Source: Bacteroides sp. (GTDB taxonomy: Bacteria > Bacteroidota > Bacteroidia > Bacteroidales > Muribaculaceae). Taken from it: DNA of 64,000 bases. Position 1 is the stretch's first letter, and every line of letters begins with the position of its first letter. Below the pieces are notes generated by a model. That model saw only the letters and a program-made list of their open reading frames with translations, made no database searches and was not told where the DNA came from. Of the stretch, positions 44,241 through 52,326 are shown piece after piece. The stretch spans positions 26,348-90,347 of the forward strand of contig JAAVDO010000004.1 in assembly GCA_014801735.1 (NCBI GenBank), given 5' to 3'. Position numbers and translations under genes: made by a program.

Positions 44241-45671
44241 ATGAAGAAACCAATCCTTATACGTGTGGTCATAACTATTGGCCTCGCGCTTTGCTTCTGG
44301 CTTGCATACACCCGGTGGCTTGACTACGTGCTGTTTTATCAGGAGCAGCACCGCCTGATGGTCTACACAGCCGACGCTGTCTCGCGGCGAATTTCCTCGG
44401 CCGGAGTCATCGAGCTTGTAAATGATTTCATTGCCCAGTTCTTTTATATTCCATGGCTCGGGGCTTTGATACTGTCGCTGCTGTGCAGTTCGGTTTATTT
44501 TCTCGGCGATCTGCTGATCCGTAAGGTATTGCGGCGTCCCGACTATCTCGGTGTCGCACCGGCTGCGTCGGTAGTCGTGTTCCTGTCGACCACCGGTATC
44601 GACAGTTCGCTCGTCTGCGCATGGCTTGTACCGCTGTGTCTGTGCGTGCTCCTGCTGCTCTCGTGCCTGCTGCCCCGACGGACGTTCAAGGGCAACTTCG
44701 TATTCGGCAGTGCGGTCCTTGCGCTGATATATGGCGGTGCGGGCTACTGGTGGCTACTTGGTCACATCAACCGCTCGGAACGCACTATGATTCTGACAGA
44801 GAAGGCAGTGAAAGAAGGGCGGTGGAGCGACGTCGTGAAGCGTGCCGAAGCCTATGCGGATGCAGGACACAGCAACAAACTGATGCTCATGTTCCGTTCT
44901 CTTGCCCTCGCCAATCAGGGGCGTCTGCTCGATAACCTTTTTGATGTGCCTCAAAACTTCGGTATCAACGGTCTGTTCCTTCCATGGAACAGCGATGTGC
45001 GCGAGAGTGAATACGGCTATCTTGTATATGAGGCGATCGGCCATATCAATGAGGCGCACCACTGGGAGAGTGAGGCACTGGTGGCCTGGGGTCCGACAGC
45101 ACCACACCTTATTAATCTCGCCCACTATAATATCGCTATGGGACGTCCTGAGGTAGCACGGCGCTTCATCCGGCCACTTGAGCATACACTTTTCTATCGC
45201 GATGAAGCCAAGTCGCTCAACGAGCAACTTGAAAATGGTATGGCCGACGGCATACGTTATTCGATCGGAAAGGAGGGTGCATCTCAGTTTACCAACGTGA
45301 TGAACATTATACCGGAGCTTCAGGCTGTGTGCAACTCTGATCAGCGCAATGCGATCGCCCGCCAGTATCTTCTTGCCGCGTATCTGCTGACAAACAGAGT
45401 CGGATCGTTTGTAGCTGAACTCCCATGCGACAACAGGCCCCTCGCTCCGGCGTCGCAGCAGGCTCTGCTCGTCTACAGACTTAAAGACGATAATCAGGCC
45501 GGGTTTGATTCGCTGCGCTATGCCATCAGTCAGGAGACAGTGGAGCGCTTCTCGCGCTATGCCGAGCGCTCATCTCGGGTTGCCCCTGCAGAACTGGCAA
45601 GGCAGTTTGGCGACACATATTGGTTTTATATAAACTATATAAGTCCTCACGGACACAAAGTTAACGACTGA
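44241..45671 (+). CDS. Membrane protein with large soluble C-terminal domain (DUF6057-like)
   Basis: The 476 aa protein starts with a signal-anchor (VVITIGLALCFWLAYTRW), then about four more hydrophobic segments up to residue ~180. The remaining ~290 residues are soluble and helical with a TPR-like look (KAVKEGRWSDVVKRAEAYADAG). I associate it with DUF6057, a Bacteroidetes family of unknown function. It lies 10 nt before a propeller lipoprotein and the two probably form an operon. Confidence 0.65.
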   Translation: MKKPILIRVVITIGLALCFWLAYTRWLDYVLFYQEQHRLMVYTADAVSRRISSAGVIELVNDFIAQFFYIPWLGALILSLLCSSVYFLGDLLIRKVLRRPDYLGVAPAASVVVFLSTTGIDSSLVCAWLVPLCLCVLLLLSCLLPRRTFKGNFVFGSAVLALIYGGAGYWWLLGHINRSERTMILTEKAVKEGRWSDVVKRAEAYADAGHSNKLMLMFRSLALANQGRLLDNLFDVPQNFGINGLFLPWNSDVRESEYGYLVYEAIGHINEAHHWESEALVAWGPTAPHLINLAHYNIAMGRPEVARRFIRPLEHTLFYRDEAKSLNEQLENGMADGIRYSIGKEGASQFTNVMNIIPELQAVCNSDQRNAIARQYLLAAYLLTNRVGSFVAELPCDNRPLAPASQQALLVYRLKDDNQAGFDSLRYAISQETVERFSRYAERSSRVAPAELARQFGDTYWFYINYISPHGHKVND

Positions 45672-45681
45672 CACACTGATT

Positions 45682-47121
45682 ATGAACAATTACATAAAAA
45701 TAGCGGTAATTTCCGTGCTATCCCTGCTGCTCTTTTCATGTGGCGGGTATCATCGACCGGATGCTACCGCAGAGGGACTGCCTAATCTTTTCCCTGATTA
45801 TTCGGGTGTCACGCTTCCACCCAACATCGCCGCACCCAATTTCAGGATAATGACCGAGGCCGATGGCTATCAGGCTACAGCCGGATTGCATGGAGCCGAA
45901 CCTGACATTGTTATTAGCTCTTCGGACGGACTTATCAGTTTTCCGCTCGACAAGTGGAAACGTCTTGCCGAGGCGCATCGCGGCGACTCGATTGAGATAA
46001 ATATATCACTTGAAAACAACGGGAAATGGACAGCGTATGATCCTCTGACAATATATATAGCACCCGATTCTATTGACGGCTGGCTGGCTTATCGCTTGCT
46101 TTATCCCGGCTATGAACTTTGGAATGAAATGGGTATTTATCAGCGTAATCTTTCATCGTTCGAACAGATACCCGTGATCGAGAATAAGGAAATCGATAAG
46201 CAGTGCCTTAACTGCCACAACTTTGCTGCAGGCGATCCCAACACTATGATGCTTCATGTGAGAGGTCCTAACGGAGGTACTCTGATTCATGCCCTTGGAA
46301 AGACATGCAAGGTGAAAAAACCTTCGGGCGATGTGATGCCTCACGGCGCGGCTTATCCGGCCTGGAATCCTGAAGGAAGATATATCGCTTTCGCTGCAAA
46401 CGATATCCAGCAGTTTTTTCACCGTTCGGGTCAGAAGACAATAGAGGTTGTCGATCTTGCCGCCGACCTGATGGTGTATGACACCACGACCGGTGAAGCT
46501 CTTACCGACTCGGCCGTCTGTAGGCCGGAGTTTCTGGAAACATTTCCGTCATGGAGCCCCGACGGACGCACCATATATTTCTGCCGTGCTGACTACAGCG
46601 ACTCTCTGAGCCTTGACAGTATCCGCTATGATCTGTGCCGGATAGACTTTGATCCGGCCACACGCTCGTTCGGGACGGTCGAGAAGATTTTCTGTGCGTC
46701 TGATTCGTCGAAATCGGTCAGCTTTCCCCGTGTCTCGCCCGATGGCCGCTGGCTCCTGTTCACGCTTTCAGATTATGGCAACTTCTCCATCTGGCACGCC
46801 GAGAGCGACCTTTGGCTCATGGACCTCAGCGATCTGAGCATCCGGCCTCTTACAGAGGTAAACAGCAGCGATGCCGTCGACAGTTACCACACGTGGTCGT
46901 CGGATGGCCGCTGGTTTGTGTTCAGCTCCAAACGTATCGACGGCTTGTGGGCACGGCCGTATATCGCAGCTTTCGACCCCGCTACGGGCAGGGCGGGGCG
47001 TCCCGCGCTTCTGCCTCAGGAAGACCCCGACTGGTATATGCAGACCCTGCTTTCGTTCAACGTTCCTGAACTCGTGAAGGGCAAGATCACTGTCTCTGAG
47101 GAGCTGAAAAAGGCTCTTTGA
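45682..47121 (+). CDS. PD40/TolB-like beta-propeller lipoprotein with CxxCH motif
   Basis: The 479 aa protein has a lipoprotein signal (SLLLFSC, Cys20), a middle segment with CLNCH (C175-x-x-C178-H179) as in c-type haem binding, and then WD40-like PD40 repeats (AYPAWNPEGRYIAFAAND, FPSWSPDGRTIYFCRAD, FPRVSPDGRWLLFTLSD, YHTWSSDGRWFVFSSKR). These are blades of a TolB-type propeller. It may be a periplasmic haem-bearing or redox protein, but haem attachment is only suggested by the motif. It is the second gene of a pair with the DUF6057-like membrane protein. Confidence 0.75.
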   Translation: MNNYIKIAVISVLSLLLFSCGGYHRPDATAEGLPNLFPDYSGVTLPPNIAAPNFRIMTEADGYQATAGLHGAEPDIVISSSDGLISFPLDKWKRLAEAHRGDSIEINISLENNGKWTAYDPLTIYIAPDSIDGWLAYRLLYPGYELWNEMGIYQRNLSSFEQIPVIENKEIDKQCLNCHNFAAGDPNTMMLHVRGPNGGTLIHALGKTCKVKKPSGDVMPHGAAYPAWNPEGRYIAFAANDIQQFFHRSGQKTIEVVDLAADLMVYDTTTGEALTDSAVCRPEFLETFPSWSPDGRTIYFCRADYSDSLSLDSIRYDLCRIDFDPATRSFGTVEKIFCASDSSKSVSFPRVSPDGRWLLFTLSDYGNFSIWHAESDLWLMDLSDLSIRPLTEVNSSDAVDSYHTWSSDGRWFVFSSKRIDGLWARPYIAAFDPATGRAGRPALLPQEDPDWYMQTLLSFNVPELVKGKITVSEELKKAL

Positions 47122-47155
47122 GCTGTTGGCTGTCAGATTGAGATACCACCTTTTA

Positions 47156-47201
47156 CGCGCATTCCCGGTTCATAGCCGGGTGTGCGCGGAATCTATTTTT
47201 T
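47156..47201 (+). terminator. Terminator of the propeller lipoprotein gene
   Basis: Arms 47156-47168 and 47176-47188 pair with two mismatches, followed by a T6 run (47196-47201). Confidence 0.7.
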
Positions 47202-47270
47202 GCCATTCCGAAACTTCTTTTTAAAATTTCGGAGGGGTGAGGTTAGGAATAACAGAATTCGCACTTTATG

Positions 47271-47371
47271 TTAACGTGAGTTCGATATAATGAATCCCAC
47301 GTTCAAAGATAAAATAATCAGCCATTTAGCATTAAACTAAGTGGCTGATTTTCTTGGTGACCTCACGTTAA
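47271..47371. repeat. Nested palindromic element (possible MITE or insertion-sequence remnant)
   Basis: Outer arms TTAACGTGAG (47271-47280) and CTCACGTTAA (47362-47371) are perfect 10-bp terminal inverted repeats. Inside lie a third partial copy (CCCACGTT, 47297-47304) and a 14-bp hairpin (47316-47329 with 47337-47350) followed by TTTTCTT. The 101-bp element has no coding capacity and lies in the gene-free stretch 47122-47447. No clear target duplication is visible. Confidence 0.5.
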
Positions 47372-47385
47372 TTTATCATTCAGGT

Positions 47386-47435
47386 ATAAATACGAAAACA
47401 GCCGGGGCAAACGCTCCGGCTGTTTTCGTATTTAT
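47386..47435. terminator. Terminator after the phosphohexomutase gene
   Basis: A perfect 20-bp inverted repeat (47386-47405 with 47416-47435) with A/T-rich outer ends gives U-runs on both strands. It lies 12 nt after the stop of the leftward gene. Confidence 0.85.
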
Positions 47436-47447
47436 GAATTATTTCGT

Positions 47448-49196
47448 TTATTCGCCTATATCCTGACGGATAGCCTCGATCTTTGTTTCGGCGTCGGCGA
47501 TAGCCTTGTCATATCCGGCAGGGCTCTCAAGAGTGCCCTTCACCTCGATATAGAACTTGATCTTAGGCTCTGTGCCCGAGGGACGTACGCTCACTTTCGA
47601 GCCGTCGGCCGTGAACCACTGCAGAACGTTGCTCGTCGTGGGCATATCCATCTCCTTGCTCTCGCCGTTCTCCGTAACGCGCAGGGTGGCATAGTCTTTC
47701 ACGATGGTCACGGGGCTTCCGCCGAGCTGCTTGGGAGGATTCTCGCGGAAACGTTTCATCATGGCCTGGATCTCTTCGGCGCCGCTCTTGCCGGTGCGCA
47801 CTACCGAGATACCTTTCTCGCGCGAGAAACCATACTTCATATATATTTCCTGGAGCATAGCCATGAAGTCGAGGCCCTTGTCGCGTGCCCAAGCGGCAGC
47901 CTCGGCCAGGAGGCTCACGGCGCTCACAGCGTCTTTGTCGCGGCAGAAATCCTCGGCGAGGAATCCGTAGCTCTCCTCACCGCCACCCAGATAGCGGGCT
48001 GTGCCCTCATGGTCGCGGATCACGGCTGCGATCCACTTGAAGCCGGTGTAGCAGTCAAACATCTTCACGCCCCACTTGTCGGCGATCGACTTGATGGTCT
48101 CTGTCGTTACGATGGTCTTCACAATATACTCGCTGCCGGTCAGGCGTTTCAGCTCAGCATTGCGGGTCAGGATGTAGTAGAGCAGGATCATGCAGATCTG
48201 GTTGCCGTTGAGCAGCACGTATTCGCCCTGAGCGTTGCGGATCACAGCACCCACGCGGTCGGCGTCGGGGTCGCTGGCCATCACCAGATCGGCGCCTACC
48301 TCCTTGGCCTTGGCGATAGCCATTGCCATAGCCGAGGGTACCTCGGGGTTGGGCGACTCTACGGTCGGGAAATTACCGTCGGCAACATCCTGTTCCGGAA
48401 CGTGGATAATGTCGGTGAATCCCCACATCTTGAGCGACTCGGGTATCAGCGACATGCCTGTACCGTGAATCGGGGTGTAGACGATCTTCATGTCGTGGTG
48501 ACGCTCGATGGCGTCGGGGCTCAGCGACAGACCCTTGATAGCGCCCAGGAATGCGTCGTCAACATCCTTGCCTATGATCTGGATAAGGTCTTTGTTGCCG
48601 TTAAACTTGATATCGTCGACGCCGCCTATGGCTTCAACCTCGCTGATGATGTTGGTATCGTGGGGGGCGATGATCTGGGCGCCGTCCTCCCAGTATGCCT
48701 TGTAGCCGTTATATTCCTTGGGATTGTGGCTGGCGGTGATGTTCACGCCGCTCTGACAGCCCAGATGACGTATTGCGAACGAAAGCTCGGGAGTGGGGCG
48801 GAACGAATCGAAAAGATACACCTTGATGCCGTTGGCCGAGAAGATGTCGGCAACGATCTCGGCAAACTTGCGCGAGTTGTTGCGCACGTCATGACCTACA
48901 GCCACCGATATCTGGGGCAGACCGGGGAATGCTTTCTTCAGATAGTTGGCCAGGCCCTGGGTAGCGGCGCCCACGGTGTAGATGTTCATGCGGTTGGTGC
49001 CTGCGCCCATGATGCCGCGCAGTCCGCCTGTGCCGAACTCCAGATCGCGATAAAAAGCGTCGATCAGGGGAGTCTTGTCGTCGGCCTCGAGCATTTTGGT
49101 AACCTCGGCGCGGGTCTCGGCGTCGTATGCGTCGGTAAGCCAGGTCTTTGCCTTGGCTACTACGCTGTCAATCAGTTGCTGGTTGTTTTCTTCCAT
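47448..49196 (-). CDS. Phosphoglucomutase/phosphomannomutase family protein
   Basis: The 582 aa alpha-D-phosphohexomutase interconverts hexose 1- and 6-phosphates. Landmarks: GTGGLRGIMGAGTNRMN near residue 55, the phospho-serine loop TASHNPKEYNGYKAYWEDG near residue 155, metal-binding DPDADRVG near residue 310, the sugar-binding GGEESYG near 400, and the phosphate-binding RPSGTEPKIKFY near the C-terminus. The length fits the long (PGM2-like) class found in Bacteroidetes. Substrate choice among glucose, mannose and related sugars is not resolved. Confidence 0.93.
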   Translation of the reverse strand: MEENNQQLIDSVVAKAKTWLTDAYDAETRAEVTKMLEADDKTPLIDAFYRDLEFGTGGLRGIMGAGTNRMNIYTVGAATQGLANYLKKAFPGLPQISVAVGHDVRNNSRKFAEIVADIFSANGIKVYLFDSFRPTPELSFAIRHLGCQSGVNITASHNPKEYNGYKAYWEDGAQIIAPHDTNIISEVEAIGGVDDIKFNGNKDLIQIIGKDVDDAFLGAIKGLSLSPDAIERHHDMKIVYTPIHGTGMSLIPESLKMWGFTDIIHVPEQDVADGNFPTVESPNPEVPSAMAMAIAKAKEVGADLVMASDPDADRVGAVIRNAQGEYVLLNGNQICMILLYYILTRNAELKRLTGSEYIVKTIVTTETIKSIADKWGVKMFDCYTGFKWIAAVIRDHEGTARYLGGGEESYGFLAEDFCRDKDAVSAVSLLAEAAAWARDKGLDFMAMLQEIYMKYGFSREKGISVVRTGKSGAEEIQAMMKRFRENPPKQLGGSPVTIVKDYATLRVTENGESKEMDMPTTSNVLQWFTADGSKVSVRPSGTEPKIKFYIEVKGTLESPAGYDKAIADAETKIEAIRQDIGE

Positions 49197-49237
49197 ATAT
49201 TTTAGAATTTTGATTATTCGTTGTATTTGCTACTCTG

Positions 49238-49269
49238 CAAATATAAGTCTTTTCATGAAGAAAAACAAA
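49238..49269 (-). promoter_or_regulatory. Promoter of the phosphohexomutase gene
   Basis: Minus strand TTTG (49266-49269), 20-bp spacer, TATATTTG (49238-49245). Start point near 49231, leader ~35 nt. Confidence 0.68.
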
Positions 49270-49340
49270 CCAAATCGGCAATCAACGGCCCATAACTGCA
49301 AAAAAAGTCATTAAAAGATTATAAACCATCCCCTCTATGG

Positions 49341-49892
49341 TCACTTTTGCTTCTCATCGGGCTGCTTTTTGACGCGGTCGTATATCGGCCAGCCCAGGAA
49401 TCCGCGCGTCATCGTCACCTTCTGGCAGCTGCCGGTGCGTGTGCGCGAATACTCCTTCACGTTGACCTGAACATCCTTTGTCATGCCGTTTTCAAACTGC
49501 AACGTGACATAATACACTGTGTATTTCTCGCCTGTCGCTACATATCTGCGGCCTACGCGCCGCGTCTTCGACCGCCGTTCGGTATACTTCCGGGCTACGG
49601 TGGCCATCTCCTCATGCTCCGAGCCGGCATCTTTCCATACGCTGTTAGCTGTCAGCAGTGCGCATGCAAGTATAAGTCCCCCGAAGCCGAAGCCGGTGAG
49701 CAGTCCGATCCATTTTCTGTTCTGCCTGACGTAGAAGCCGATACCGGCCCCGATAGCTCCACCTGTAGCCGCCAGTCCGAGAAGGAGTTTCAGCGAAACA
49801 AACGTGTGGGAATAGAAAAACAGCGTCGTGCCGGCAAGCACCATCACTGCCAGAACAGACAGAATTAACAGTATTGTAGATTTTTTGCTCAT
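49341..49892 (-). CDS. Small membrane protein of unknown function (183 aa)
   Basis: I chose ATG 49892 (MSKKSTILLILSVLAVMVLA). There are three hydrophobic segments in the first ~90 residues and then a basic, soluble C-terminal part (RKYTERRSKTRRVGRRYV... VYYVTLQFENG). The second half may be a small beta domain. I do not recognise the family. A TATATTTG -7-like box lies at 49901-49908 (minus strand). It is divergent from the M48 protease gene. Confidence 0.6.
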   Translation of the reverse strand: MSKKSTILLILSVLAVMVLAGTTLFFYSHTFVSLKLLLGLAATGGAIGAGIGFYVRQNRKWIGLLTGFGFGGLILACALLTANSVWKDAGSEHEEMATVARKYTERRSKTRRVGRRYVATGEKYTVYYVTLQFENGMTKDVQVNVKEYSRTRTGSCQKVTMTRGFLGWPIYDRVKKQPDEKQK

Positions 49893-49975
49893 AAGTTCTG
49901 CAAATATAGCGAGAATTGACAAAAAATCAGTAATTTTGCAATAGAAACAATAGAAACCAATCCAATTTTTTGATC

Positions 49976-50788
49976 ATGAATAGTGTTTTAAAGCTTCTTG
50001 CTGGCGTATTCATCTGTATGTCAGTGAGTGTAGTTCCGGCAGTCGCTCAGTTCAATCTTAAAAAGGCTGTTGGTGGTGCGGCAAAAGCCGCTCAGGCTGT
50101 GACCCTTACCGATGCGCAGATGGCCGCATACGTCAAAGAATCCGTCGACTGGATGGACAAGCACAACCCCGTGCTGCCCGACGACGATCCCTATACTATC
50201 CGTCTGATGAAGCTTGTCGACGGTATCACCGATGTCGACGGCATGCCCCTCAACTTCAAGGTCTATAACGTGATCGACGTCAACGCCTTCGCATGTGCCG
50301 ACGGCAGTGTGCGCGTGTTCTCGTCGCTCATGGATATCATGACCGACGACGAGCTTCTCGGCGTGATCGGCCACGAGATCGGCCACGTGGCCAAGCACCA
50401 CTCCAAAAAGGCCTTCAAGACAGCCCTTCTCACCGACGCCCTGAAAGACGGCATCTCTTCGACCGGTGGTGTTGCTGCTGCCCTGAGCGATTCGCAGCTC
50501 GGCACCCTGAGCAACGCCGTTATCAACTCCAAGTTCTCGCAGAAGCAGGAGAATGAGGCCGACGAATACGGCTATGAGTTCCTCAAGGCCCACGGCAAGA
50601 ATCCCCGCGCTATGGCAGCCGCTTTCGAGCGCTTCCTCAAGCTTGAGGGCGACGGCGCCAAGCGCAGCTACGTCGACAAGATGTTCTCCTCACACCCCGA
50701 GACCGAGGCGCGCATCAAGAGAGTGAACCAGCGTGCTGACAAAGACGGCGTTCCCCCGCTGCCCGCTCAGGAAGAGACAAAAGAATAA
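49976..50788 (+). CDS. M48 family metalloprotease
   Basis: The 270 aa protein has a signal peptide (MNSVLKLLAGVFICMSVSVVPAVAQ), then the zinc-binding HEIGH motif in GVIGHEIGHVAKHHSK near residue 137 and the third ligand Glu in ENEADEYGYEFL near residue 190. Such enzymes (BepA/LoiP-like) degrade or help assemble envelope proteins. I chose ATG 49976; a TTG two codons earlier is unlikely. A TAATTTTG -7-like box lies at 49931-49938. Its terminator is the 51-bp sequence repeated at 55737. Confidence 0.9.
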   Translation: MNSVLKLLAGVFICMSVSVVPAVAQFNLKKAVGGAAKAAQAVTLTDAQMAAYVKESVDWMDKHNPVLPDDDPYTIRLMKLVDGITDVDGMPLNFKVYNVIDVNAFACADGSVRVFSSLMDIMTDDELLGVIGHEIGHVAKHHSKKAFKTALLTDALKDGISSTGGVAAALSDSQLGTLSNAVINSKFSQKQENEADEYGYEFLKAHGKNPRAMAAAFERFLKLEGDGAKRSYVDKMFSSHPETEARIKRVNQRADKDGVPPLPAQEETKE

Positions 50789-50829
50789 AACTTCTCGTTT
50801 TTTAAACTCATAGGGTTTAACACTGATGG

Positions 50830-50880
50830 TCCGGCCGGTGATTGCTTCCTGTAAGCGTCGCCGGCCGGATTTTTCCGTTT
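50830..50880 (+). repeat. Left copy of the 51-bp direct repeat; also the terminator of the M48 gene
   Basis: The sequence forms a GC-rich hairpin (12-bp arms beginning TCCGGCCGG and ending CCGGCCGGA) followed by TTTTT. It is identical, base for base, to 55737-55787; flanks differ on both sides. It marks the left border of the Sel1 segment. Confidence 0.92.
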
Positions 50881-51326
50881 CTAACATTCTAAATACTCAA
50901 AATATTCGTGGCTTTTGTAAGTTTCTTCTAAAAAAATTTGATTTTTAGTAATAAATAATTACCTTTGCCCATGCGTCGGGATAAGAGTGCGGAGGCACCA
51001 CCCGATACTCCAAATTTTACTACGACCATTGGCTGGAATTCAGCCGTAGGTCAAAAAGGTGTTATTGAAATTTTATCTTCAGCATTCAAACTTGGCGGTT
51101 CGAAAACAAGTTGAGGATGAGACGACAATAGCACCTGCATCAGTAGCTTATTCACCGCTGCCGGTTAACCGTGCGGCTACGCATATTGCTACAGGTGTGG
51201 GGGCTGTTGTATTATCTGACTTGTGGGGCACGCCAAGGCCTGAATGCAGGATAATACAAGATCCATTCCTCACACCTTTCTTTGTTGTCTAAATTCTGTT
51301 GGAGGAATGACAGATTCATCTTTGCT
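50881..51326 (+). other. Gene-poor stretch at the left end of the island
   Basis: About 445 bp between the repeat and the first clear gene. It holds one good promoter (below) and open frames 50971-51114 (47 codons) and 51059-51292 (GTG start) that overlap in different frames and lack support. It may be a decayed gene, an untranslated leader, or a regulatory RNA; I cannot tell which. Confidence 0.5.
50937..50967 (+). promoter_or_regulatory. Promoter at the left end of the island
   Basis: TTTG (50937-50940), 19-bp spacer, TACCTTTG (50960-50967): full consensus. The start point would be near 50974, leaving ~350 nt before the first supported ATG (51327), an unusually long leader. Confidence 0.72.
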
Positions 51327-51887
51327 ATGGCAAAAATCAAATCTTCTCTGTCTTTTCTCGACAGACTCGACAAGGCCATTTTTGGCCGTTTCAATCCTGA
51401 TCATGTTCCGGCTACAGGGTCCGCAATACTGGTAGCCTTCATCGCATCAATGGTGCTGAGCATCACAATTTTCGGATGTCAGATCTTTGGCGTCAGCGGC
51501 CAAGCGACCAATGTTATTGCGGCAATCGGTCTTGTTGCGATCGTTGCATGGGTTGTGTATGTGTGTCTTCCTGCGGCAAAGTCTTTCAACGGGTGGGGGC
51601 TTGCCGTCGCCTATCTTGCCTACTCAATAGTTTTGACCGCGCTAGCCTTTTATCTTGCGCTCTGGACAACGGTGTTGGCTATACTTGTTCTCGTAGTCTA
51701 TGGCGTGGCTAAAGCTTTCTTCAGTTCTCCGAAATCCTCTGGTTCAAAGAAGTTCAAAATTCGGTACTCTGACGGCACGGAAGAGGAGGCCGTGGAGGAA
51801 ATCGGTTTGCTGGGAGAAAAGACCTACACCGGCAATCGCACACAAAACCGGTTTGACGAATATGAAATTAATAATCTGAAATCTTAA
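51327..51887 (+). CDS. Island membrane protein of unknown function (186 aa)
   Basis: I chose ATG 51327 (MAKIKSSLSFLDRLDKAIFG). The protein has three to four hydrophobic segments between residues ~30 and 130 and then a hydrophilic C-terminal tail (SGSKKFKIRYSDGTEEEAVEEIG) that is probably cytoplasmic. No family recognised. It is the first of six co-directional island genes; the next gene starts 13 nt later. Confidence 0.6.
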   Translation: MAKIKSSLSFLDRLDKAIFGRFNPDHVPATGSAILVAFIASMVLSITIFGCQIFGVSGQATNVIAAIGLVAIVAWVVYVCLPAAKSFNGWGLAVAYLAYSIVLTALAFYLALWTTVLAILVLVVYGVAKAFFSSPKSSGSKKFKIRYSDGTEEEAVEEIGLLGEKTYTGNRTQNRFDEYEINNLKS

Positions 51888-51900
51888 ATCATAGTTACTT

Positions 51901-52326
51901 ATGAAAACGGCAATAATTGCTCTGATCCTCATTATTGCAGGCTGCTATACAGGGTCGGCGCAAAAAGTGTTCAAAGGCAAATGGGTAGGTTCTAATGGAG
52001 ACGTAGAGTTGTGTCTGAACCTCTATGAAAAAACCGTGACTATTCCAGAAGTGGAAGATGACGAACAGACGCCTTCCTACGGGTATCTTTCAACCGTATA
52101 CCCCATCGGTTTCCGTATGGATATGGATCAGATTGAATCTGCCACAATCGATGGCAACACGGCTGTAGTGATTTTCAGATGCGATCGTACAGATGCAAAG
52201 GGAAAAGCACAACTTGTCTATAACCCTTCGGACGGTTCCATGAAATTCACCGTGCTGGAAGTACCACGGAACGAGGATTGGAGTGATTGTCTGGCACCAA
52301 ACATAACCCTTAAGAAAGCGAAATGA
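51901..52326 (+). CDS. Island small exported protein (141 aa)
   Basis: A signal peptide is present (MKTAIIALILIIAGCYTGSAQ; SPI cleavage after GSA or lipid at Cys15 are both possible). The mature part (KVFKGKWVGSNGDVELCLNLYEK) is beta-rich and contains two Cys. No family recognised. Its stop overlaps the next ATG by ATGA (52323-52326), so it is translationally coupled to the first Sel1 protein. Confidence 0.6.
   Translation: MKTAIIALILIIAGCYTGSAQKVFKGKWVGSNGDVELCLNLYEKTVTIPEVEDDEQTPSYGYLSTVYPIGFRMDMDQIESATIDGNTAVVIFRCDRTDAKGKAQLVYNPSDGSMKFTVLEVPRNEDWSDCLAPNITLKKAK

Noticed and set aside
48009..49205. Long open frame opposite the phosphohexomutase gene (398 codons)
   Set aside because: It is antisense to a well-recognised enzyme with all motifs, a frequent shadow effect at this codon bias.
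50971..51114. 47-codon gene at the left end of the island
   Set aside because: Its ATG would lie at or before the predicted transcription start and it has no recognisable feature; kept only as part of an unexplained stretch.
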